From: Paenibacillus allorhizosphaerae
GTDB taxonomy: Bacteria; Bacillota; Bacilli; Paenibacillales; NBRC-103111
NCBI RefSeq assembly: GCF_910594985.1
Contig: NZ_CAJVCE010000010.1
Location: 124,001-188,000, forward strand
Length of the DNA: 64,000 bases
Reading direction: 5' to 3'
Shown here: positions 1 to 8,005 of the stretch, piece by piece
Numbering within the stretch: position 1 is the stretch's first letter
Layout: every line of letters begins with the position of its first letter
Translations under genes and position numbers: made by a program
Notes under the pieces: generated by a model
Database searches by the model: none
What the model was told of the DNA's origin: nothing
Seen by the model: only the letters and a program-made list of their open reading frames with translations

Positions 1-910
1 GTTGATCCGTGTCCGATGCCATCTGGATCGCAGAATCGTTCTTAATCGACGGTTCTTCCGCTTGAATTGTAATCACTTCCGCGGCTGCCGGCTTCGATTG
101 CGGATATGCTTTTGCGACATCGGCGTACGGCTGCAGCTTTTGCGGCGGAGCCAGTTTGATTGACTCGATGGCTACCGGCTCATAGCCTTGCAATCTGATC
201 GTATGCGTGCCTTTAGAGAAAAACCATTGCAGCGGATCCGCATAGGCGCCGCCGGAATCGAAAATCGGTGTTGTCATCCATGTCGTAATTTCGTCCGATC
301 TCGGCCGGATTTGATCACCCTCGTCATCCACCTTGATCGGACGGGCGTCTTTCCATTGACGATACAACGTAATGGAGGACGTTTCCCGGAACGGGCGTTT
401 GCCGTCGACCGACATATCCCATACGATCGGGCGGCGAAGTCCTTTTCCTGTTACCGGACGGTAAGAAATTTGCATTTCATATAAACCGTCGGAAGGAACG
501 TCAAAACGGTACTCGACGAAGCCTTCGCCTGAACCGCCTCCGTTCCATACGAGGACGTTGCTTTTCCCTTCGTAGTTGCCAACCGTGATGTTCTGGTTTT
601 CCGATTTGGCCGACGGAGCGGAACCTTTGATTTCGATCGTCGAAGTTGCCGGCTTGGCACCTTTGTCGATCCAGCCCTTGAGCGTGTCCGCATAATAAGG
701 TTCCGTATCGGATAATTGCACGGCGCTCGCATTCGGCGTCTTGACTGCCGTCGCTGAAGCCGCAGGCGCGGCAGGCGCTTTCGCATCCGTTTCGGCCGCC
801 GACGCCGAAGGCTGACCCGGCGGCACCAGTCCGGTAAGACCGAGAGCTCCAGCCAACGTTAATACTAGTAAGCGTTTCCATGGGTGTTTCGAGGATTGAA
901 CGGAAGACAA
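1..910 (-). CDS. Secreted sugar-binding-type protein, N-terminal part (truncated by left window edge)
   Basis: An open frame runs from a TTG codon at 910-908 to the window edge (303 codons, no stop), preceded by a good AGGAAAGGAG Shine-Dalgarno. It starts with a basic stretch, a hydrophobic segment (about residues 13-30) and an A-S-A-A-type cleavage site near residue 39, then an Ala/Pro/Thr linker. Next comes a beta-rich domain (about 65-250) containing a YYADTLKGW-like motif and a later IQAEEPSIKNDS-like segment. I recall this layout from the N-terminal part of large (about 900-1000 residue) Paenibacillus extracellular solute-binding proteins, where a carbohydrate-binding-like module precedes the binding fold. 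The binding fold itself would lie outside the window. It starts 29 bases after the MsmX-like ATPase gene, on the same strand, so co-transcription is likely. The overlapping frames starting with ATG here are shadows; only this frame has a signal peptide and a continuous reading. Confidence 0.75.
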   Translation of the reverse strand, partial: MSSVQSSKHPWKRLLVLTLAGALGLTGLVPPGQPSASAAETDAKAPAAPAASATAVKTPNASAVQLSDTEPYYADTLKGWIDKGAKPATSTIEIKGSAPSAKSENQNITVGNYEGKSNVLVWNGGGSGEGFVEYRFDVPSDGLYEMQISYRPVTGKGLRRPIVWDMSVDGKRPFRETSSITLYRQWKDARPIKVDDEGDQIRPRSDEITTWMTTPIFDSGGAYADPLQWFFSKGTHTIRLQGYEPVAIESIKLAPPQKLQPYADVAKAYPQSKPAAAEVITIQAEEPSIKNDSAIQMASDTDQ

Positions 911-939
911 TCGTGTCACTCCTTTCCTAATCAATGGAG

Positions 940-2061
940 TTAATCTATAAAACGTTCGCCGGTTTCATAATTGAAGAACAGCGCTTTGGACATGTCGATC
1001 GCTACTTTCACCTTGTCATCTTCTTCAAAGCGGTAGCGAGGATTAACGCGGGCCACGAGCATGCGGTCCTGGCCGATATCGAGATGCAGGAACCGGTCCG
1101 CACCCATCAATTCGTCCAATTTATAAGTTCCTGGCACGACGGCGTTCGGGAACGCTTCAAATACGATTTCTTCTAGGCTTACGTTCTCCGGCCGAATTCC
1201 CAGAGTTACCGTCTTGTTCACCTGTTTGTTCTTAATCAGCGCATGTTTCTTTCCTTCCGGAATTTCAATCGCGAAGCGCTGTGTATGGAACTCCAGCTTG
1301 CCCGGTACGTTTTCCAGGATGCGGCCGTCGATGAAGTTCATTGGCGGCGATCCGATAAAGCTCGCAACGAACGTATTGCTTGGCGTCGTGTAGATCGTCT
1401 CCGGCGTATCAACCTGCTGGATGATTCCGTCCTTCATGACGACGATCCGGTCGCCCATGGTCATGGCTTCAATCTGATCGTGCGTTACATAGATCATCGT
1501 AACGCCGAGCGTTTTGTGGAGCTTGATAATCTCCGTACGCATTTGCACGCGCAGCTTGGCATCGAGGTTGGACAACGGTTCGTCCATGAGGAACACTTGC
1601 GGGTTACGGACAATCGCTCTTCCGAGCGCTACGCGCTGGCGCTGACCGCCGGAGAGTTGTCTCGGCTTCCGGTCGAGGTACTGCTCGATCTCGAGTACGC
1701 GGGCCGCTTTTTTAACGGCAAGGTCAATTTCGTGCTTCGGCAGCTTCCGCAAGCGAAGACCGAAAGCGATGTTTTCATATACGCTCATGTTCGGATAAAG
1801 TGCGTAGTTCTGGAACACCATAGCAATGTCGCGATCTTTCGGCGGCAAATCGTTCACCAGCGTATCGCCGATGTAAATTTCACCTTCGGAAATATCTTCA
1901 AGTCCTGCAATCATCCGAAGTGTGGTGGATTTACCGCAGCCGGACGGTCCAACGAAAACAAGAAACTCCTTGTCCTGAATTTCCAGGTGGAAATCCTTCA
2001 CGACCGGGTGCTTATCTTTCCCGTATCGCTTGTATAAGTGATTGATCAAAATCTTGGCCAT
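940..2061 (-). CDS. msmX: Sugar ABC transporter ATP-binding protein (MsmX/UgpC type)
   Basis: This 373-residue cytoplasmic ATPase belongs to the MalK/MsmX/UgpC group that energises sugar importers. Visible motifs: Walker A GPSGCGKST at 38-46, Q-loop Gln84, signature LSGGQ at 136-140, Walker B VFLMDE at 156-161, H-loop His194. A C-terminal TOBE/OB-like regulatory region follows (about 240-373). Length is normal for the family. The ATG has GGAGGCGATTAC upstream. MsmX of Bacillus subtilis serves several importers that lack their own ATPase, and the MalFG-type importer at 10.5-13.6 kb in this window also lacks one, so sharing is plausible. The gene precedes the truncated binding-protein gene by 29 bases and is probably the first gene of that operon. 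The symbol is by family resemblance; UgpC is an equally fair name. Confidence 0.9.
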   Translation of the reverse strand: MAKILINHLYKRYGKDKHPVVKDFHLEIQDKEFLVFVGPSGCGKSTTLRMIAGLEDISEGEIYIGDTLVNDLPPKDRDIAMVFQNYALYPNMSVYENIAFGLRLRKLPKHEIDLAVKKAARVLEIEQYLDRKPRQLSGGQRQRVALGRAIVRNPQVFLMDEPLSNLDAKLRVQMRTEIIKLHKTLGVTMIYVTHDQIEAMTMGDRIVVMKDGIIQQVDTPETIYTTPSNTFVASFIGSPPMNFIDGRILENVPGKLEFHTQRFAIEIPEGKKHALIKNKQVNKTVTLGIRPENVSLEEIVFEAFPNAVVPGTYKLDELMGADRFLHLDIGQDRMLVARVNPRYRFEEDDKVKVAIDMSKALFFNYETGERFID

Positions 2062-2084
2062 GTAATCGCCTCCACGCGCAATTT

Positions 2085-2134
2085 ACACTATCTTTTCTAT
2101 ATATTAGCTCATTTAGTGTGAAGATAGTGTGAAG
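2085..2134 (-). promoter_or_regulatory. PhoP-box-like direct repeat and dyad upstream of the msmX-type operon
   Basis: On the minus strand TTCACA occurs twice with exactly 11-base periodicity (plus-strand TGTGAA at 2117-2122 and 2128-2133), i.e. TTCACA-N5-TTCACA. This matches the known Firmicute PhoP box pattern TT(A/C/T)ACA-N5-TT(A/C/T)ACA. The repeat also forms a perfect 10-base inverted repeat, ACACTATCTT (2085-2094) with AAGATAGTGT (2121-2130), around an AT-rich TAATATATAG stretch that could hold the -10 element. Control by phosphate or by another regulator is inference. Confidence 0.45.
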
Positions 2135-2216
2135 TTTTCTTTTCAGCAATATAGTCCATGTTTATTGAGGGAATCGTTCATTTTTATTTTGTTTTTTTTG
2201 TGTTAATTTTTGTAAA

Positions 2217-2233
2217 GGTTAGCGATAGTAACC
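2217..2233 (+). promoter_or_regulatory. Small dyad upstream of ABC exporter gene
   Basis: GGTTA-N7-TAACC lies about 40 bases before the exporter start codon, next to a very T-rich stretch (2180-2212). Such a dyad could be a repressor site for the exporter, but five-base arms also arise by chance and no regulator gene is adjacent. Confidence 0.25.
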
Positions 2234-2273
2234 TGTATTGAAGTTGTGCTTTTACTAAGGGAGGGTTAGGCAA

Positions 2274-4241
2274 ATGGAGACGCAGACGGCGCCGCAGTCA
2301 GGGGCGCGAAAGGACGCGGGCACTTCATCAGCCGCAGGCAAGAAGAAGCTTTTTCAGCGTTACCTCGTTTTTTTGAGGCCTTACCGGCTTCGACTGCTGG
2401 GGATTATCGGTCTTGGCATTCTGCAATTCGCCGTACCGATGACCACCCCGCAAATGACCAAAATTTTGATTGACGAAGTGCTGCCGGGAAAACCGGGATT
2501 TTGGACGCTAGGACGGGTCATCGGAGTATTAGGCGCCGTGTATTTGTTCGGCATCTGGATCAACTTTTTACGGAGCACCACCACATTCCGTCTTGGAAAT
2601 CGAATGGTATACGATATCCGCCATCAGTTGTACCGCCATATGCAGCAGTTATCGCAGCGCTTTTACGACAACCGGCAGGTCGGCAGCATCGTATCCCGAA
2701 TCATTAACGACGTGAACGGTGCGCAAAACATCATTAACGGCGGCGTCATCAACCTGATCATCGATTTGGTTCTCGTGTTGTTCGCCGGATTCATGCTGTT
2801 TACGCTTCATTGGCAGCTGGCGCTGTTGTCCTTATGGCTGCTGCCGCTTTACTACTTGACTTTTACGAACATGAACGTGCGAATCCGCCTCACCTGGCGA
2901 TCGGTACACCGGCAGATGGAGCGCATTAACGGCGTGCTGGTGGAACGGATCAGCGGGATGAAAGTGGTGCAGTCGTTTAATCAGGAAGATAAAGAGATGG
3001 CCCGGTTCGAGAAGCAAGCCAAGCATCATATCGGCTTTGCCAATCAGGCGCAGCTGCTAGCCGCTTCGCTCGGCCGCTTCAGCCAAACGTTCACTCAGGC
3101 GGGAAACCTTATCATCTGGTTTGCCGGCGGAGCTCTTGTGCTGAAAGGAAATTTGACAATCGGTTCGCTGCTCGCTTTCCAGGCGTACCTCGGGCAGCTG
3201 TACGGTCCGATCCAACGGTTCGCCGAAGCGAATGCGACGATTCAGAACTCGCTCAGCAATATCGAGCGAATCTTCGAAGTATTCGATATCGAGCCGGAGG
3301 TTACGATCAAAGAAAATGCCAAGCCGTTGAATCAATGCCGCGGCGCCGTCCAATTCGACAACGTATCTTTCACCTACGTGATGGAACGGCCGGAACGGCC
3401 GGCATCGGATGACAAGAAAGGCGAATACGATCCGGATCTCGTGGAGCTTGCGAAGCCGGCGAAGAAGTTTTACCTTGTCCCGCCGAATACAAGAGTTGAA
3501 CCGCCGCCGACGGTAACGGAGTTCCGCGTCGCTTTGAAAAGCATCAGCTTCGAGGCGCGCCCCGGCGAAGTCATCGCTCTGGTCGGCCCAAGCGGCGCGG
3601 GCAAAACGACGCTCGTCAACTTCATCCCGCGATTCTACGATCCCGATGAAGGCGCGGTACGAATCGACGGGGTCGATCTTCGCGACTACAACCTGTATGA
3701 CGTGCGCAAGCATATCGCGGTCGTGCTTCAGGATAACGTGCTGTTCTCCGGCACGCTGTATGAAAATATTGCTTACGGCAACCCGGACGCGACGGAAGCG
3801 GATGTGCGGGAAGCGGCGAAAGCGGCGAACGCCCACGACTTTATTATGGATATGGAGCAAAAGTACGAAACCATTGTCGGCGAACGGGGCGTGCGTCTGT
3901 CCGGCGGACAAAAGCAGCGCATCGCCATCGCTCGCGCCTTGCTCAAAAAGCCGCGCATCCTGATTCTGGACGAAGCGACCTCGGCGCTCGACGCCGAATC
4001 GGAATCGCTCGTGACGGAAGCGCTGGAGCGGCTGATGAAAGGACGCACGACGTTCATTATTGCGCATCGGCTTGCGACGGTCGTCCGTGCGGACCAAATC
4101 CTGGTGCTGGAGAACGGCGGAATCGTCGAAAAGGGCAGCCATCGGGAACTTCTTGCAGCCGGGGGGTTGTATCGCGATTTGTACTCTAAGCAGTTGAAAG
4201 CGATGAACCCCGAAGAAATGCTGCGGCATTCGTTGGGATAA
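2274..4241 (+). CDS. ABC exporter half-transporter (permease fused to ATPase) with an insert near the A-loop
   Basis: This is a 655-residue type IV (MdlB/BmrA/MsbA-like) exporter half. A hydrophilic N-terminus of about 30 residues is followed by a six-helix membrane domain (about 40-330) and a C-terminal nucleotide-binding domain. Motifs: Walker A GPSGAGKTT at 438-446, signature LSGGQ near 542, Walker B ILILDEA near 562-568, and an IIAHRL H-loop. It would act as a homo- or heterodimer; no second half is adjacent, so homodimer is the simpler guess. Substrate cannot be read from sequence; drugs or lipids are typical. Oddity: between the SFTY strand and the ALKSISF strand of the ATPase, where usually about ten residues separate them, there are about 50 extra residues (about 368-418) rich in charge and proline. 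Start chosen from AAGGGAGGG upstream of the ATG. Confidence 0.9.
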   Translation: METQTAPQSGARKDAGTSSAAGKKKLFQRYLVFLRPYRLRLLGIIGLGILQFAVPMTTPQMTKILIDEVLPGKPGFWTLGRVIGVLGAVYLFGIWINFLRSTTTFRLGNRMVYDIRHQLYRHMQQLSQRFYDNRQVGSIVSRIINDVNGAQNIINGGVINLIIDLVLVLFAGFMLFTLHWQLALLSLWLLPLYYLTFTNMNVRIRLTWRSVHRQMERINGVLVERISGMKVVQSFNQEDKEMARFEKQAKHHIGFANQAQLLAASLGRFSQTFTQAGNLIIWFAGGALVLKGNLTIGSLLAFQAYLGQLYGPIQRFAEANATIQNSLSNIERIFEVFDIEPEVTIKENAKPLNQCRGAVQFDNVSFTYVMERPERPASDDKKGEYDPDLVELAKPAKKFYLVPPNTRVEPPPTVTEFRVALKSISFEARPGEVIALVGPSGAGKTTLVNFIPRFYDPDEGAVRIDGVDLRDYNLYDVRKHIAVVLQDNVLFSGTLYENIAYGNPDATEADVREAAKAANAHDFIMDMEQKYETIVGERGVRLSGGQKQRIAIARALLKKPRILILDEATSALDAESESLVTEALERLMKGRTTFIIAHRLATVVRADQILVLENGGIVEKGSHRELLAAGGLYRDLYSKQLKAMNPEEMLRHSLG

Positions 4242-4294
4242 CGCTGCAGAAGATGAAGATAAGCAAGAAAGAAGCAGTTCGCCACCGACAAATA

Positions 4295-4320
4295 GGTCCC
4301 CCGACGAGGGGCCTTTTTTT
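4295..4320 (+). terminator. Rho-independent terminator after ABC exporter
   Basis: GGTCCC and GGGGCC pair around a short loop and are followed directly by seven T residues, 54 bases after the exporter stop codon. Confidence 0.75.
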
Positions 4321-4442
4321 GGCTCAACCAGTAAGCGTTTTCAACAATGATGGAAACGATCTGTCTACAAGAAAGCTTATGCACGAGCGCGAAATGATGA
4401 TCATCAAAATGGTTTCCACTCGTAGTTTTTGATCTAAGGAGA

Positions 4443-4877
4443 TCATCCGCTGTTATCGAAATAGTAAAGAGCCGCTACTGTTTCCATCGATTCGATCGTA
4501 ATATCCGGCAGGCCGGGCATTAAGGCGTTCGCTTCCCGAAGATCCATCCATTTGACTTCCGTAACGTCACCGTCGGGATCGGCAACTTCCATGCCTCCCC
4601 CCGTGATGCGAGCTAGAAACGTAAAGATTAAAGCATGATGATCGCTTCCCGTGAAAAACACTTCCCGCACCGAATAAATACCGGCGGGTTCAATCTCATA
4701 CCCGGTCTCCTCTTTCGTCTCGCGTTTGACCGCTTGCTCCAATGTTTCATTCGCTTCAACCGCACCCCCGGGGATACTCCAGTAGGACGAATCTCTCCTG
4801 TTGTTTTTCACCATTAATATTTTGTGAATCGAACGATCATACACGAGGGCACAGGCGACATCGACTCTTTTCAACAC
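4443..4877 (-). CDS. Nudix hydrolase
   Basis: A 144-residue Nudix-fold protein. The Nudix box GX5EX7REUXEEXGU is complete (GGAVEANETLEQAVKRETKEETGYE is split here as GGAVEAN, ETLEQ, AVKRETKEETG). The upstream part VACALVYDRSIHKILMVKN is a typical first strand. It would hydrolyse a nucleoside diphosphate linked to another moiety; the substrate is not predictable. The start is ambiguous: a GTG at 4877-4875 lies only four bases from the GGAGG motif, while a TTG one codon downstream has the better seven-base spacing. It converges with the exporter gene. Confidence 0.85.
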   Translation of the reverse strand: MLKRVDVACALVYDRSIHKILMVKNNRRDSSYWSIPGGAVEANETLEQAVKRETKEETGYEIEPAGIYSVREVFFTGSDHHALIFTFLARITGGGMEVADPDGDVTEVKWMDLREANALMPGLPDITIESMETVAALYYFDNSG

Positions 4878-5117
4878 ATCACCTCCTCAACATGAAACTT
4901 GTTAATAAGCATAAACCATTATAGTCTATTTTAACATGTGTTCGTAGTAATACTAGCTATATTCCGAGCATGCTTTTTTCATAACATGCTATTCCAACAA
5001 GATCGTCTTATTTCCCGAAACGGTGGTTCATCATATTCTTACGGCAAATATGCTACACTAGGTAAATACAAGAAGACTAGCGCTGCCGCCAAGGCAAGCG
5101 GGAAAAGGAGACCGCCC

Positions 5118-6500
5118 ATGACAGATCAAGTGAAATCGTATTTGGAAAAGGAACGCGCCCGGCATTTGGATGAAGTAATGGCGTTTGTGCGCATTCCGAG
5201 CGTCAGCTCCAGCACGGAGCATAAAGTACATATGAAGGAAGCGGCCGAATGGCTCGCCGACTCGCTGCGCCGTGCGGGTCTGGAGCACGTCGAGGTCATG
5301 CAAACGAACGGCCATCCCGTCGTGTACGGCGACTGGCTTCACGCCCCCGGCAAACCGACGGCGCTCGTCTACGGCCATTACGACGTGCAGCCGGCCGAAC
5401 CGCTAAGCGAATGGAACACGCCGCCATTCGAACCGGTGATCCGGGACGGCAAGCTGTACGGGCGCGGCGCTACGGATGACAAAGCGCAGCTGTACACGCA
5501 TATCAAGACCGTGGAAGCGTTCCTCCGAACGGAGGGTCGCCTTCCGGTCAACATTAAATTTTGTCTCGAAGGTGAAGAAGAGATAGCCAGCCCCAATCTC
5601 GCGCCGTTCCTGGAGGCCCACGCGGAGCGTCTTGCCGCCGACCTGATCGTTATCTCCGACGGCCCGATGCATGACGAGGGCGTGCCTTCCATTTGCTGCG
5701 GGCTCCGCGGACTGTGCGGATTTCAGATCGATATTGCGGGGCCGAAGAACGATCTGCACTCCGGGCTTTACGGCGGGGGCGTTGCCAATCCGGTATCGGC
5801 GCTTGTGGAGCTGCTCGCCTCTATGAAGGACACGGACGGAACCATTACAATCGAAGGCTTCTACGACAAGGTACGCCCTCTGACGGACGCCGATCGGGAA
5901 GCCTCGCGGCCTCTGGAGCTCGATGATGCGAAAATATGCAGCGAGCTGCATGTACCGGAACTGTACGGCGAGAAAGGATACACGTTCCTGGAACGAACGA
6001 CAGCGAGGCCGACGCTGGAGATTAACGGAATTTACGGGGGGCATCAAGGCGAAGGCTTAAAGCCGATCGTGCCGTCTTCGGCCGGGGCGAAAGTGTCGTG
6101 CCGTCTTGTCGACGAGCAGGACCCGGATGAAATTATGGCGCTGATCAAGCGTCATATCGACAAGCATCAACCGCAAGGCGTGACGGTATCCGTACAGCAG
6201 TCGCACCGCGGCAAACCGTTCTTCATCCCGCCGGAACATCCGTACATCCAGGCCGCGGCCAAAGCGTATGAAGACGGCTTCGGCAAACCGCCGGTCTATA
6301 TCCGCAGCGGCGGTTCCATCCCGATCGTCGAGGTGTTCTACCGCCTGCTGGGCACCCCCGTCGTCATGATGGATTTCGGCCTGCCCGGCGAAAATATGCA
6401 CGGTCCGAACGAGCACTTCCATCTCGACAATTTTGACAAAGGCATCGCGACGCTTTGCCGCTACTGGCAGGAGCTGCAGCTGCTGTCAGAGCAAGCTTAA
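5118..6500 (+). CDS. M20 family metallopeptidase (dipeptidase)
   Basis: A 460-residue co-catalytic zinc peptidase of the M20 dipeptidase group (CNDP/ArgE-like). Metal ligands can be read in order: His87 and Asp89 (GHYDVQP), Asp120 (GRGATDDKAQ), the catalytic Glu153-Glu154 (LEGEEEI), Asp181 (ISDGPMHDEG) and a C-terminal His (GENMHGPNEH, His428 or His433). No signal peptide, so probably cytoplasmic peptide or dipeptide hydrolysis. An in-frame ATG at 4938 would add 60 residues of unlikely sequence. The ATG at 5118 has AAAAGGAGACC upstream and begins the family-like MTDQVKSYLEKE, so I use it. It is a single gene with its own terminator. Confidence 0.92.
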   Translation: MTDQVKSYLEKERARHLDEVMAFVRIPSVSSSTEHKVHMKEAAEWLADSLRRAGLEHVEVMQTNGHPVVYGDWLHAPGKPTALVYGHYDVQPAEPLSEWNTPPFEPVIRDGKLYGRGATDDKAQLYTHIKTVEAFLRTEGRLPVNIKFCLEGEEEIASPNLAPFLEAHAERLAADLIVISDGPMHDEGVPSICCGLRGLCGFQIDIAGPKNDLHSGLYGGGVANPVSALVELLASMKDTDGTITIEGFYDKVRPLTDADREASRPLELDDAKICSELHVPELYGEKGYTFLERTTARPTLEINGIYGGHQGEGLKPIVPSSAGAKVSCRLVDEQDPDEIMALIKRHIDKHQPQGVTVSVQQSHRGKPFFIPPEHPYIQAAAKAYEDGFGKPPVYIRSGGSIPIVEVFYRLLGTPVVMMDFGLPGENMHGPNEHFHLDNFDKGIATLCRYWQELQLLSEQA

Positions 6501-6508
6501 TACAAAAT

Positions 6509-6545
6509 GCCCTCCAAAACCGCCTCAAACGGCGTTTTGGAGGGC
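6509..6545 (+). terminator. Strong hairpin terminator after dipeptidase
   Basis: GCCCTCCAAAA pairs with TTTTGGAGGGC, extended by a CGCC/GGCG stem. It starts nine bases after the stop codon; the T tract downstream is weak (TCTTCATTGTT). Confidence 0.75.
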
Positions 6546-6599
6546 TCTTCATTGTTACATCAAACCTCAACCTCAAACCTTATTCATGCTTTTGTACGT

Positions 6600-6893
6600 C
6601 TAACCTATCGTTCTTCGCAGCCGGGCTTCCCATACAAAAGTACCGAAAGGCAACAGCACGGCTACTATGGCCCAAAATACCTGAAGCAGCGACCAACGAT
6701 GCTTGATCCACACGATGAGAAGCAGAAGCATAAACAAAACGAACAACACGCCATGCGCCATTCCGACTACGCGAACGTAGCCCGGCATATCGGCAAAATA
6801 TTTGAGCGGCATCGCGATAAACAGCAAAATCAAATAAGAAAAGCCTTCAATAATACCTATACTGCGAAAAATGCCCATGACGGATTTCCCCAT
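6600..6893 (-). CDS. DUF3817-type small membrane protein
   Basis: A 97-residue hydrophobic protein with three predicted membrane segments: SIGIIEGFSYLILLFIAMPL, VVGMAHGVLFVLFMLLLLIV and VFWAIVAVLLPFGTFVWEA. The segment order, the E-G-F-S-Y motif and the G-x-A-H-G motif fit the DUF3817 family (B. subtilis YdzA-like), whose role is unknown. The frame is open upstream to 6998, but the ATG at 6893 follows GGGGGATCGG, gives the usual family length, and avoids an improbable extension. It lies downstream of the AraC gene on the same strand but after a terminator, so it is probably separately transcribed. Confidence 0.75.
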   Translation of the reverse strand: MGKSVMGIFRSIGIIEGFSYLILLFIAMPLKYFADMPGYVRVVGMAHGVLFVLFMLLLLIVWIKHRWSLLQVFWAIVAVLLPFGTFVWEARLRRTIG

Positions 6894-7031
6894 TCCGATC
6901 CCCCATTTCATTGCATGTCCAATGCATCTTAAATCGGCAGCCCTTCGACCATCTGCAATATTCATATCCATTGTAAGGGCTCTCAATTCGGCAATCAAGA
7001 CACTTTCCTAACGCAATTGTGGCATTTTTCG

Positions 7032-7081
7032 CAAAAACAGGGCAACCTCCCCCGATAGATGATTTACCGGAAAGATTGCCC
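7032..7081 (-). terminator. Terminator after AraC-family gene
   Basis: On the minus strand GGGCAATCTTTCC pairs with GGGGGAGGTTGCCC and is followed by TGTTTTTG, just after the AraC stop codon. Confidence 0.65.
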
Positions 7082-7089
7082 ATTCGTTA

Positions 7090-7932
7090 TTATTGCTCCC
7101 GCATTTGTTTGGCATAAGAAGAAGGAGTGATTCCGGTGATCCGTTTAAAGACGCGGCTGAAATAAAATTCATCCTCATATCCGACCAATTTGGAAATTTC
7201 GGTCAAGTTGAATTCAGAGGCCCCGAGCAGCTCTTTTGCATGATTCATCTTTACGCGGATGATGTATTCTTTAGGGCTGAAACCGAACAGCCGTTTAAAT
7301 TCCCTGGAGTAGTGACCTGTGCTTATTCCGGCCAACTTGGCCAATTGCTCTATGGATAATGGGGAGCGGTAGTGCTCCGTTATATACTCGCATGTGAATT
7401 TGATCGCCGAATCAGTATCGCTCCAGTATTGCTGATCGCGCACATTTTCAATCAAGAGCAGCCAGAGCTCCCGGAACGCGAGATTGCAACGGTACTGGGA
7501 GATCGGATCGCATGCTTTCCATAGCTTATACACCTTATCGAACAGCAGACGCACTTCCTGTGGCCGCTCCAAAGCCAGCATCCCGCGCAAGGGGGCTAAG
7601 CCGTCGTCAGGCGGCTCAGACAACCAATGCTGCTTGTCCTTGTACACCATCTGGTAATCAAACCGGATATGATAAATTTCTACGTCCTGCGTCTCGGCAA
7701 TCCACCATTCGAATAATGTATCCGGAACGAAAATCATGACCTTCCCGGCTTCAATCGGGTGCTCTACGCCGTTCATCACATACGTGCCCTTGCCGCTTAC
7801 AATATAATGAATGGAATGAATGCTGTGAACGTAAGGTTCTTTGCGGGCTCCCGCGGGAAGAATCGTGTTTCCTGCGAAGCTGATCGAGAATGTCGATCTA
7901 TGCAAATGGTCGGCAAGCTGTGTCGCATTCAT
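7090..7932 (-). CDS. AraC family transcriptional regulator
   Basis: A 280-residue regulator with an N-terminal cupin-like sensing domain (about 5-150; motifs HSIHYIVSGKGTYVMNG and KVMIFVPD) and a C-terminal double helix-turn-helix of the AraC/XylS type (about 180-278; AGISTGHYSREFKRLFGFSP and LVGYEDEFYFSRVFKRITG). Full family length. AAGGGGAG upstream supports the start. It follows the PhyH dioxygenase gene by 77 bases on the same strand. Regulators of this type often sit beside small catabolic or iron-uptake genes. The ligand is unknown; the cupin domain usually binds a sugar or related metabolite. Confidence 0.9.
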   Translation of the reverse strand: MNATQLADHLHRSTFSISFAGNTILPAGARKEPYVHSIHSIHYIVSGKGTYVMNGVEHPIEAGKVMIFVPDTLFEWWIAETQDVEIYHIRFDYQMVYKDKQHWLSEPPDDGLAPLRGMLALERPQEVRLLFDKVYKLWKACDPISQYRCNLAFRELWLLLIENVRDQQYWSDTDSAIKFTCEYITEHYRSPLSIEQLAKLAGISTGHYSREFKRLFGFSPKEYIIRVKMNHAKELLGASEFNLTEISKLVGYEDEFYFSRVFKRITGITPSSYAKQMREQ

Positions 7933-8005
7933 CTCGCGAAACTCCCCTTAGGATTAATGAAATCCGGATCCTCGGTACATGGCGGCGATCGATACCCCCC
8001 GACGA

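Noticed and set aside
3057-4229. A 390-residue minus-strand frame opposite the ABC exporter
   Set aside because: It mirrors the well-supported exporter gene, has no ribosome binding site and no family motif.
4938-5117. N-terminal extension of the M20 dipeptidase
   Set aside because: No ribosome binding site, low family similarity; the ATG at 5118 has a strong site and a fitting start.
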